64,000 nucleotides of DNA from positions 6,884,501 through 6,948,500 of the forward strand of contig CM052358.1 in assembly GCA_028551475.1 (NCBI GenBank), given 5' to 3'. A program made the position numbers and the translations under genes. The notes beneath the pieces are model-generated. The model made no database searches, was not told the origin of the DNA, and was given only the letters and a program-made list of their open reading frames with translations. This DNA comes from Casuarina equisetifolia. Its lineage: Eukaryota > Streptophyta > Magnoliopsida > Fagales > Casuarinaceae. Positions 10,949 to 22,333 of this stretch are shown here, in pieces. The stretch's first letter is position 1. Each line of letters starts with the position of its first letter.

Positions 10949-13900
10949 TTAGAAAGTGAGGAGGCCCTTTTCCTTCAAGCTTTCAATAGTGTCCCTCAAG
11001 CTGACTTCCAAAGGAGTAAAGTTAACACCCAAACTTCTGGCTTTATCTTGGGAAACCTTGTAGACCGGCAGCGAAGGCTTGTCCTCTTCGAATCTGCCCA
11101 GAAATGAAAAACACATGAGACTCTTCTTTGATGTTTTCGTCGTATGCAAACAATGTGGGTTAAGAAGTGTACAACTACTAGCAATAACAGTATAGTCTAC
11201 TTGCAAGTCCATGAATATGCCAAAAATTGACAGCAGACAGCCAAGTCCATGATAAACAGCGTCCCATCTTTCAATACCTCCCTCCTCCCCACTCATCTCT
11301 CCCTAGCTCCCTCTCACCACCACATACCATTTCTTATGGAAGATATAACATTAAACTGCGTCCATCTTTCCATACACGAATGCCCACCACCACCAGAAGT
11401 ACCATGTCAAATTCACCCGCCTTCATGACCAACCATTCTCCCCTTTACCCATTGCAGAGTACAGAAAGCACTCTACAACAAATCCTTTAGATCCGTAACA
11501 ACACAAATCAGCACAATCGCAACCCATATCCATGGCTAAAGGCGCTATGCCACTTCCCCACACCTACAACCAAGCTTCGTTTTTCCAATACAATTTGCAA
11601 CTTGTACGAATTAAATATTCTGATTGCATTAGAGATAATCGAATCACTAGCTCCTAAACTGAACTCCCCAGCATGATTTTTTTCTATCAATTGCCAAAAT
11701 AGTTTTAACTTTCAATTTTTCAATATGACCATGCAGCTACAAGATCTAAATCCACAGCTTGCCCGCTCCTTGGCCTAGCAACTTAGTATGGGTGAAGTAA
11801 TGATATTAGAATTATTTCTTATGCTCGAGAGAAAATGTTGATCAGGAATTGGATTGTTTCAGAAAGTCCAACGTAGAGTAACCCTTATTGAAGAAATGAA
11901 TCAAATTGAAGCGAGATACAAAAACTAAGCTTGCATCTTACTGCAGATTCAGCATAATGGTACCAATAAGGGGCATTCGGCATAGGGAAAATAGTAACTC
12001 ACTTTTCAGGTAGATGCAAAGTTGGGTAAAGATTGTGCAATATCTTGTAAGCCTCGGAATAGTGAACAACTCTTTCAACTAAACAATATCTGCCACTAGC
12101 AGCCAGAGTCTCAAATGACACAATATGTGCTTGTGCAACATCTCTAACATCAACAAATAGATAAATTCCATCAGGAAATATGTGATTACCTGCAGCAAGG
12201 GAAAGAGAAAAACAAAAAAAGGTTAACAATGGCATCACAAGAATTACAGTGAATAATGTTGCTGGAAGGTTCATAAATTTCTACAGCAAAATACAGTTAA
12301 GTCAATCTTCCTTTTGATCACTCTGACCATTTAAAACAGAGTATGCCTCAGAAAAATTGTTGTGATGTTTGGCTTAGGTAGCACGTAGACCTTGTTCTGC
12401 ACAAAAGCTAAATATTGCCATAACACTGTACAAGATCAGCATTGTGCAAAGTAAATTCACAGGCAATTTATCTTGAGACTGGACACTCCTGTCCGTGGTA
12501 GATATATTCAATTTCCCTACATGTTTCATGTAGAATTAGCAGGGTTGGCACTATGCAGATCTGGGTCAGACTTTGCGATCACGTTCAAGTGAGATTGTAA
12601 GAAATCAGCAAAGATTTTTGTGGAAAGAAAATGGAACAGGAAAATATCAAAGAAAGATACTCTTGGCTGTGGTAAACATCCGACAGTTATGGAAGCCAAC
12701 TTTTCTAATTAAAACTGAGAAATCCTTATACATTGCTGGTAAGTCTCACAAAAGTGAGTCATAAATAAACAACAAATGCGCTTGAATATTCAAAAAAAAT
12801 TGTAGAAAGAAGCAGAAACAGATAATATTAGTTAGTTACAAAAGAGTACCATTCAAAAACTGCAGAAATGCAGTCATACTAGATGTAGGAGTTGGCTGTA
12901 TGATTGGACCAATGGTGAAGCCTGGGTTTAATACTACCAAATCAATGCCATTATCTTCAGCAAATCTCCAAGCAGCATTCTCAGCTAAGGTTTTCGACAG
13001 TTGATACCATTTCTGAAACAAACTCAATAACATTTAAAAGGGTATTCCTTTTTTGGTCAAGGGATTCAACTGTGATTTTGGGCACAAAAATCATTGCAAT
13101 ATGCATTTTGCTTGCTTCAGATTGTCAAGAAACATGAAAAACCAATAAATATCTTATTCAGAAACTAGAAGCATAATATTTGAAAACCTTTAGTTACGAG
13201 AAAAAGTAAAAGGAACCTATGAAGTTGAGATGGAGATCAAAGACGAACAAACTAAGATAACAGCAGAGAATTTAGATAGAAGTAAATGCTTGGCTTACGT
13301 TTTGCAACTATTCTTTGATACTTCCTCATTGCTGAAATACCATGGTTCTTTTGTTTGCAGTATCTCGATGTAAGTAGTGTATAAGAGTTGGTATAGAGAT
13401 AAAGTAGCGATATTGAGGACTATTCAATAGCTAATATACATACCTTCAACTCTTTACACATATCTGGATCTGAAAACCAAGTCTCATCAACAACTACATC
13501 AGGTGTCCGAGGTCTTCCATTGTGTACAACTGAAGCCAACGAAGATGTCACAATCACTCTTTTGATTGAAGGAACTTTTACACATGATCTAAGAACATTG
13601 AGAGTTCCCTTTACCGCTGGATCAATCATTTCTACCTGAACCATGAGACAAAATGCGGAAACAGCTTCCAAATGGATATATTTAACAAACTAATCTAACA
13701 AGACAATAACAATGTTGGACAAAAAGTTGAACACATGCCCAGCAAGATTTTCTCATGCAATAATTACCTTATACATTACACTGGAATTGACCTGACTTGT
13801 TTCATATTATGCCTCTAATAGTAATAGCATTAACTTATAAAATTAAAAATCTAAAAGTATTAATTTCAATAATTGTTGATTACTGACATGTTAAGAAAAT

Positions 13901-15253
13901 GAAGTTGCACATAATGTTGTGTACATGAAACATTCTCTTCCTCAAACTACACAAGGACAAAACTTTTTAAAACCCTTGACATATGTATCCTTTTCAGCTT
14001 TAGAGATTACTTCTGGAAAATAAATACAAAGCATTTATGATCATCAAGAAGAGGAAAAACCCTTCTTTCTAAACCCTTGCGTGGTGGCATGTGCAAGTTC
14101 TTGATTTAACATCTGACCTTAACCTATACACACTGAATTGCTAACTTGTTCAGTGTCTACTAGGATCAAATTGCTTGCCTAGACATGCCCAAAGCAAGAA
14201 TCAGGTTCTTAAAACAAGGGAGCTGACATGAGATCCTTTAAGTTGTTTTAAAATCATTAAATGCAAACAAGCATCCACCTTAGTCGCAGCAAATTGTAGA
14301 ACATTGAACTGATTACATGTTGCATAGGAAATAAAGAGAAAGAAAGCTAATGGGATGAACCTGGGGGTCAAGAGGGGATGCCAAATGAAAAACGCCTTGG
14401 CATCCATCAACCACTGAATCAAAACATCCTTCATCCAGTAAACCTGCTTTGAATAACTGAAGTCTTTCTTTAGCTCCATCAAGTGCAAGTAAATGCCCAG
14501 TTTTCTTTGGATCATCTGTGGAAAATATTGACAGAAGTTTCAATTGGAAAGTTTAGTATTTACAAAAGAAAGATGTGGGACCAAAACTCATTCAATTTCC
14601 CATTTTCCACTAAAATATTCGAGCTTGAAATTTAGTAATGTATAAATTGATCATAAAATGCTTAAATGATCCCAAGTTCAGAGTAATCTTTTAGATGTGC
14701 AAGTGGTAGTTCGCTTATGCGCCTGATGCTCCCGCCCTTTCCTTCTCCAATTACTTGAAAGTAAGATTAACAATAATAAGCATATGCTTTTGGTTCAGAA
14801 ATAGGTGGTTTCTCAATTCCCCAGCTCTTTTAGATTACCAATTGGAATCCTAACCGATCGGTCCCGAATTTTAAATAACCAGTTCGTACCGTGTATATAA
14901 GAGTTCGATTGGGTTGTTTCAGCTCATGATTTTGCGATTGTTTCAATGATTAACGATTTACTAATCAAACTCAGAAAAGAAAAGTGACTTTAAGAATTAA
15001 TAGCAGCGAATTACACTGAAGTCTAAAGCAATGAATCAAACTCAGATAGTAGATTAAGCTGAGATGTTTCGGGACAACATCAGAAACGAAGAAAAAGAAA
15101 ACAGAGGATTAGAAGTAAAAACGAAAGAGACTGACTTGGGTCACGAACTGTGGCTCTGACGGTATACCCACGTTGAAGAAGGAGCTTCACGAGCCATGAC
15201 GCTATGTAACCCGAAGCTCCAGTCACGCAGACCACCTTCTCTGCTCCACTCAT
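10949..15253 (-). CDS. CCR-like / phenylacetaldehyde-reductase-like NADPH reductase (copy 2)
   Basis: Predicted cytosolic SDR, 319 aa, same six-exon plan as its neighbours: 15136-15253, 14361-14515, 13444-13635, 12850-13012, 12003-12189 and 10949-11093 (960 bp, no internal stop, GT-AG borders). The TGASGYIAS loop is in exon 1, TSS at residues 121-123, and KWYQLSK gives Tyr158 and Lys162. The C-terminus is [10 protein letters not shown]. Exon 2 is 15 bp shorter than in the other copies: HLASPLDPQ replaces [14 protein letters not shown], a clean loss of five codons in the loop after the cofactor-binding HxASP strand. The frame is kept, so the gene looks translatable, but substrate or cofactor contacts may differ. 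It is the tandem-duplication sister of copy 3. Start chosen at the conserved [12 protein letters not shown]. Confidence 0.92.
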
Positions 15254-17304
15254 CCTGCTCTCTCAACGCGGGTAGCTCCGTTTCAGTTCAACCTTTTGAG
15301 CCAATGGATATTTAAATAATCAGAAGCAAGATCAATGTTCAGATTGTAACAAAACACCTGCTTAATTTATATAATACAAAAGTTGTCCGGCTCAACAAGC
15401 GATCGACTCAGAAAGCCCAAGGAAAACACGACGTTAGAGCAAGAAGACAGGTGGTTGAAACAAGGCACGAGGTCACTCAAAATGACATGTCCTGGAAAGA
15501 GAAACAATCTTGGTGTTCGCCTCGTACAAATGGCGTCGCTTTGGGTGTTGGAAAATTCGATGTTGTTTGTGTATTCTTGTCGTGGTTGAAGACCAATTGC
15601 TTTGAACTTCAAATCAGTATCGATTGACGTATGTCTGTGACTTGCTACGGATATGTTCGCTGATAATGCTATGAGAACAGCAGAAAGAGAATGACCCACC
15701 TTTAATGCTGTTCTCCAGTGGTTTCTCAGCATCTAGAAGTTATATATACGTGAACTATGTATGCATAACTCCAGAAATGAGTGTTCAAGAATAGATTTTA
15801 TGAGGATCGATTCGTCAAACCATTTTGGTGATCCAGATGGGAAAAATTGAACAGATCACGTAACATCATTATTCAAATAGTAATTAGGACCTCTCATGAC
15901 CTATGAAAAAATGAGGACTTTCTTTGATTCATGAAGTTAAAAGAAATGCTCAATTTTCTTTGGATTATTTGTGGAATATAAATGAAGAACTTTCACATGG
16001 CAAGCTAATGAGCAGTATCAAGTATTATTGAAAAATAGAATTGAGAAAGAAAGTTTCAAATCAAAAAGATATGGGTTTTTAAAGATGTTTAAATATATAT
16101 AAAAAAAATGTCTTTCTAATTTTTGAATTAGTCTTTAGGCTAGATTTTTACCCCTTTGATGTAATGTTAAAGCTCATATTAATTTGTTCCAACTTTGTAC
16201 AAGTAGCAAGGAGCATTCACTCTATTCCTACTTAACCTTAAGCTCAAAGTATTGTTGGTGTATAAGGAGTATTGACAACTAAAGTCCCACATAAAAAACA
16301 TATAATCCTTGAATCATGTTAAGATATATATATATATAAATTTAGATTAGAGTTTAAGCCTTTTAATAAATAAAATGCAAAAATAAAAGGATTATGCATT
16401 ACTAAAATTGTATTACCAACTGAATTACATATGTTGAAACACATTAAGCGTGTATGTGATTTAACATATCATAGTAAGTTTTAAGCCCATTGTATACGTT
16501 GGATTTAATTAGTGATAGTACATTAGTGTTTCGTACTATCACAATGTTCTTTATTTTGTTCTTCCTTTGTGTGAGATCATAGGTGGTTAATTTTTGTATA
16601 CAATATCACATCTTTGGTTACTTTTAGTTATGAGTAGGTCGTTGAGTGGAGAATAAATTTCCATAAGCCAAGAAACTCAAATTGATGAAAATCATATACC
16701 TCAACCTCTTTTAGTCCAAAACTCAAATTAAATTAATATAACAATTTTGATGATAGTCATATCCATATTCCTTTTGACCATTTGCTTTTATGATTGACCA
16801 TACCTTAAAGTTTATCTATAAGAGATAGATCAAGACAAAGCACTACATTTAGATTTTCCGCCTAGGATTCTACTTTGGATATAAATATAACATATGTTGG
16901 TATCTAAAGTTCTTTCTATGATAGGAATAGAAACCATTCCGCCAAATGGTGTAAACTTTATCTTCGACTATTCAACTGCCCAACTTGCAACTGGTCAAGC
17001 CCAGGAGCCCAGGAGCCCAGGAGCTATGTCGACTAAGGGGTTTACGAATAGGAGAAAGATCCCAAGAATCTAGCCACCACATGTACATCCATGACGAACA
17101 CTAAAATTGCATATGACCCCAATACTAGAACCAAGGATTCATGACTTAATAAAAGACTATTCTTGACAAAGACTTTTTGAGAAGAGATTTTTTTCTCAAA
17201 ACAGAGTACTTCCAAGAGGGAGTGGTCCCTCAAGTCCTACAAAGACCAAGCCAAGTGGGACGTGCAAAATCTTTGATATACGTGGATGGAAAAATATGGC
17301 CTGC
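15254..17304. other. Duplicated flank upstream of copy 2 with decayed virus-like coding relic
   Basis: Matches 22,334-24,285. The part next to the gene (15,254-15,900) is the promoter flank. The distal part (about 16,850-17,290, plus strand) contains short stretches that read as degraded protein, for example PPNGVNFIFDYSTAQ and STKGFTNRRK. They suggest a long-dead viral or retroelement polyprotein, possibly an endogenous pararetrovirus (Caulimoviridae). It is heavily broken. Family assignment is tentative. No host gene is seen. Confidence 0.35.
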
Positions 17305-17305
17305 A

Positions 17306-17459
17306 TATCAACCTTTGAAGAATTAACTGACTATGAAAGTGGGGGGCTTAGACCCAGCTGACCTTAAACTAGCTTTATCAAAGGCATCGAATAAGACACT
17401 TCTACAACAATGCAAAAGATCTATTGAAAAGGGTTAAGGCTTATAGAGTGACTAGGTGA
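17306..17459 (+). pseudogene. Tyrosyl-tRNA synthetase 3'-end fragment (second duplication unit)
   Basis: A 150-bp remnant reading FEELTDYESGG, then with a frame change DLKLALSKASNKT, and ending VKAYRVTR and a stop. It is the counterpart of the end of the 9.2-9.9 kb retrocopy, carried along by the segmental duplication. The shared 3' flank after the stop confirms this. Relative to the retrocopy it has an internal deletion around the KILEPVKEP segment. Confidence 0.75.
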
Positions 17460-17532
17460 TGCGGAACAGAGACCTTAATTGTTACTCCTTTCAAATTGGT
17501 GGATGAAATGTCTGATATGTGGGAATAGGGTT

Positions 17533-17568
17533 GCTGCCGCTGCCGCTACCGCTGCCGCTACCGCTGCC
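17533..17568. repeat. Imperfect GCTGCC/GCTACC hexanucleotide repeat
   Basis: Six units alternate GCTGCC and GCTACC over 36 bp in the duplicated 3' flank of the synthetase fragment. The corresponding position in unit 1 (around 9,965-9,975) has only a short non-repetitive sequence, so the expansion arose after the duplication. Confidence 0.85.
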
Positions 17569-18458
17569 ATTAAATCACTAATAATGATGTACTACGGTTT
17601 TAGTCCAACTACATTCTTTTAGAAATAAAGACCAACATGTGTTCAGATATTTGTATTGAATTATGTTGCAGATGCAGTGAATACCATGCAGATCTTAGAA
17701 TTCAGAGCCGTGTGAACAATTTTGTTTTATGTGCCAATATCAAACACCTATTTCGATTGGATGAGCTCCTAAAAAAAAAAGAGAGAAAAAAAAAAGGAAA
17801 AAGAAGAAGAAATCAAGTCTAGAAGTATACATACAAAGCATATATATAGAACTAAAAGAGAAAGGGAGAGAAGCTGGGTGAGCTATACAAATGTCTACTA
17901 TATATCATCTTAACAAACAATACTAATATTTTAATAGGAAGGCCATGTATTTAGTAAATGTTAGAGAATGGACTTGTACAATTTAGGTTTGAGAATATTT
18001 CAAAGAAACATGAAATTTGTATTAGCGTCTAATTCAAAAAAGCAATATATAAGAATTGTGAAAACCATCCAAAACACGAAACTTCTTTTTTTGACTCCAT
18101 AAAGTACAAGTAAATTCTTTGTTTTGTATAGATCATGAGGAATGCATACGTAGGGACTCCAATTTGAAGGCTAATAGTTACTTTCATGTCTTGTTGAAAA
18201 ATATGAGTGCAAAAACAGAAGGAATATCCGTACAGCACCAACCTTTTGCAAATTTCGGTAGATGGCTCAATCGACAAGTTCACAACTAACACATGGTTTT
18301 GATCTTTTCTCTGAGACATATGTTTGATGCCAGAATCATACCACCCGGGAGGGGAGCAATTTGGGGAGCACAAGTTGAAGCGATAAGTTTCATAATTCAA
18401 ATCAGTAATTATGAAATGATAAGCGCATACAGTAATTATGCACTTCCAACAATTTTAT

Positions 18459-21400
18459 CTAGAAAGTGAGGAGGCCCTCTTCCTTCAGGCTTTCAATGGA
18501 GTCCCTCAAGCTGACTTCCAAAGGAATTAAGCTAACACCCAAACTTCTGGCCTTATCTTGGGAAACCTTGTAGACTGGCAGCGAAGGTTTGTCCTCTTCG
18601 AATCTGCCCAAAAAAGAAAAACACATGAGACTCTTCTCTGATGTTTTGTCGTATGCAAACGACGTGGCTAAAGAAGTGTACAACTACTAACAATGACAGT
18701 CTAGACTACTTGCATATCCATGCATATGCCAAAAATTGACAGCAGACAGCCAAGTCCATGATAAACAGCGTCCCATCTTTCCATACCTCCCTCCTCCCCA
18801 CTCATCTCTCTCTAGCTCCCTCTCACCACCACGTACCATTTCTTATGGAAGATATAACATTAAACTGCGTCCATCTTCCCCTTTACCCATTGACAAGTAC
18901 ATAAAGCACTGTACAACAAATCCTTTAGATCCGCAACAACATAAATCAGCACAATCGCAACCAATATCCATGGCTAAAAGCGCTATGCCACTTCCTCACA
19001 CCTGCAACCAAGCTTCATTTTTCCAATACAGTTTGCAAATTATATGAATTAAATATTCTTATTACATTAGAGATAATCAAATCACTAGCTCCTAAACCGA
19101 AGTCCCCAGCAAGATTTTTTTTTTCTATCAATTACCAAAGTAGTTCCAACTTTCAATTTTTCAATATGACCATGTAGCTACAAGATCTAAGTCCACAGCT
19201 TACCTGCTCCTTGGCCTAGCAACTTAGTATGGGTGAACTAACGATATTAGCATTATTTCTTATATTTGAAAGAAAATGTTGTTCAGGAATTGGATTTTTT
19301 CAGAAAGTCCAACGTAGACTAACCCTCATTGAAGAAATGAATCAAATTGAAGCGAGATACAAAAACTAAGCTTGCATCTTACGGAAAATTCATATAATGG
19401 TACCAATAAGGGGCATTCGGTATTAGGAAAATAATAACTCACTTTTCAGGTAAACGCAAAGTTGGGTAAAATTTCTGCAATATCTTGTAAGCCTCAGAAT
19501 AGTGAACAACTCTTTCAACTAAACAATATCTGCCACTGGCAGCCAGAGTCTCAAATGATAGAATATGTGCGTTTGCAACATCTCTAACATCAACAAATAC
19601 ACAAATTCCACCAGGAAACATTTGATTACCTGCAGCGAGGGAAAGAGAAAGAGACAAAAAAAGGTCAACAATGACATCACATAATTACAGGGAATGATGT
19701 TGCTGGAAGGTTCATAAATTTCTACAGCCAAATATAGTTAAGTCAATTTCCCTTTTGCACTCTGACCATTTAAAACAGAGTATACCTCAGAAAAATTGTT
19801 GTGGTGTTTGGCTAAGGTTGGTAGACCCTGTTCTGAGCAGAAGCTAACTATTGGTTTAACACGGTACAAAATCAGCATTTGTGCAAAGTAAATTCCCAGG
19901 AAATTTATGTTGAGATAGGACAGTGCTATCCACGGTAGAATATTCAATCTCATCCTATATGTTTCATGCAGAATTAGCAGGGTTGGCACTATGCAGATCT
20001 AGGTCAGACTTAGCGATCACATTCATGTGAGATTGTAAGAAATCAGCGAAGTCTTTTGTGGAAAGAAAATGGATCAGAAAAATATCAAAGAAAGATACTC
20101 CTGGCCTTGGTAAACATCCAACAGTAATGGAAGCCAACTTTTCTAGTTAAAACTAAGAAATCCTTATCATTGCTAGTAAGTCTCATAAAAATTAGTCGTA
20201 AATAAACAACAAATGCACTTGAATATTCAAAAAATTTTGTAGAAAGAAGCAGAAACAGATAGTATTAGGTAGTTACAAAAGAGTACCATTCAGAAACTGC
20301 AGAAATGCAGTCATACTAGATGTAGGAGTTGGCTGTATGAGTGGACCAATAGTGAAGCCTGGGTTTAATACTACCAAGTCAATGCCATTATCTTCAGCAA
20401 ATCTCCAAGCAGCATTCTCAGCTAAGGTTTTCGACAGTTGATACCATTTCTGAAACAAACTCAAGAACATTTAAAAGGGTATTCCTTTTTTGGTCAAGGG
20501 AATCAACTGTGATTTTGTGCACAAAAATAATTGCAATATGCATTTCACTTGATTCAGATTGTAGAGAAACATGAAAAACCAATAAATATCTTATTCAGAA
20601 ACTAGAAGCATCATATTTGAAAACCTTTAGTTATGAGAAAAAGTAAAAGGAACCTAAGAAGTTGAGATGGAGATCAAAGACGAACAAACTAAGATAACAG
20701 CAGAGAATTTAGATAGAAATAAATGCTTGGCTCACATGTTAACCGTTCTTTGGTACTTCCTCATTGCTAAAATACCATGGTTCTTTCGTTTGCAGTGTCT
20801 TGATATAAGCAGTATATAAGAGTTGGGATAGAGATAAAGCAGCGATATTGAGGACTATTCAATACACAATATACATACCTTCAACTCTTTACATATATCC
20901 GGATCTGAAAACCAAGTCTCATCAACAACTACATCAGGTGTCCGAGGTCTACCATTGTGTACAACTGAAGCCAACGAAGATGTTACAATCACTCTTTTGA
21001 CAGATGGAATTTTTGCACATGATCTAAGAACATTGAGAGTTCCCTTTACCGCTGGATCAATTATTTCTGCCTGGACCATGAGACAAAATGCGAAAACAGC
21101 TTCCATATGGATAGATTTATCAAACTAATCTAACAAGACAATAACAATGTTGGACAAAAAGTTGAACGCATACCCTGCAAGATTTTATGATGCAATGATT
21201 ATCTCATAGGTTACACTTTGGAACTGACCTAACTTGTTTCGTATAATTCTTATAATATAATAGCATTAACTTATATAGCCAAAAATCTAAAAGTATTAAA
21301 TTCAATAATTGTTGATTATTGACATGTTAAGAAAATGAAGTTGCACATAATGTTGTGTACATGAAACAATCTCTTCCTTCAACTAGCGAGGACAAAACTT

Positions 21401-22333
21401 TGTAAAACCCTTGACATATGTATCCTTTTCAGCTTTAGAGATTACTCTGGAAATAAATGCAAAGCATTTATGATCATCAAGAAGAGGAAAAACCCCTCTT
21501 TCTAAAGTTTTGGGTGGTAGGCATGTGCAAGTTCTTGATTTAACATTTGACCGTAACCTATACACGCTGAATTGCTAATTTGTTCCAGTATCTACTAGGA
21601 TCAAATAGCTTGGCTAGACATGCTTAAAGCAAGAATCAGGTTCTTAAAACAAGGGAGCAGGCATAAGATTCTTGAAGTTGTTTTAAAATCATTAAATGCA
21701 AGCAAGCATCCATCTTAGTCGCAGCAAATTGTAGAACATTGAATTGATTACATGTTGCATAGGAAATAAAGAGAAGGAAAGCTAATGGGATTAACCTGTG
21801 GGTCATTTCCCTCACGAAAAACAGGGGATGCCAAATGAAAAACGCCTTGGCATCCATCAACCACTGAATCGAAACATCCTTCATCCAGTAAATTTGCTTT
21901 GAATAACTGAAGTCTTTCTTTAGCTCCATCATGTGCAAGTAAATGCCCAGTTTTCTTTGGATCATCTGTGGAAAATATTGACAGAAGTTTCAATTGGAAA
22001 GTATAATTTTTTTTTTTTTTTTTTAAAAAAAGGAAAGATATTGGATCAAACTCAGAAAAGAAAAATGACTTGAAAATTTAATAGCTGATAATTACACTGT
22101 CGTCTAAAGTAATGAATCAAACTCAGATAGTAGACTAAGCTGAAACCATTCGATACACCATTGGAAATGAAGAAAATAAAATTACGGATTAGAAGTAAAA
22201 ACGAAAGAGACTGACTTGGGTCACGAACTGTGGCTCTGACAGTATACCCACGTTGAAGAAGGAGCTTCACGAGCCATGACGCTATGTAACCCGAAGCTCC
22301 AGTCACGCAGACCACCTTCTCTACTCCACTCAT
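18459..22333 (-). CDS. CCR-like / phenylacetaldehyde-reductase-like NADPH reductase (copy 3)
   Basis: Predicted 324-aa SDR. Exons: 22216-22333, 21796-21965, 20879-21070, 20287-20449, 19443-19629 and 18459-18603 (975 bp, all GT-AG, no internal stop). Motifs: [12 protein letters not shown] in exon 1, TSS at 126-128, KWYQLSK giving Tyr163 and Lys167, and [11 protein letters not shown] in the substrate-loop region. The C-terminus is [10 protein letters not shown]. It keeps the full exon-2 loop ([14 protein letters not shown]) that its duplicate at 10.9-15.3 kb has shortened. The two share nearly all exon 3-5 residues, so they are recent duplicates. A run of about 20 T/A at 22,008-22,031 in intron 1 is a likely indel hotspot. 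Substrate unknown; not a true cinnamoyl-CoA reductase because NWYCYGK is absent. Confidence 0.93.

Larger units (their letters stand above)
9745..17304. repeat. Segmental duplication, unit 1 (left copy)
   Basis: From the 3' end of the synthetase retrocopy through the second reductase gene and about 2 kb of its upstream flank, this block matches 17,305-24,285 in the same order and orientation. Shared landmarks are the synthetase stop and its 3' flank, the six exons and introns, the flank starting GGGTAGCTCCGTTTCAGTTC, and the terminal GCCAAGTGGGACGTGCAAAATC. Coordinates are read by eye and the outer left edge is approximate. Confidence 0.8.

Noticed and set aside
15367-15732. 121-codon minus-strand frame upstream of reductase copy 2
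   Set aside because: The duplicated counterpart near 22.4-22.85 kb does not keep the frame, so it is not under coding constraint.
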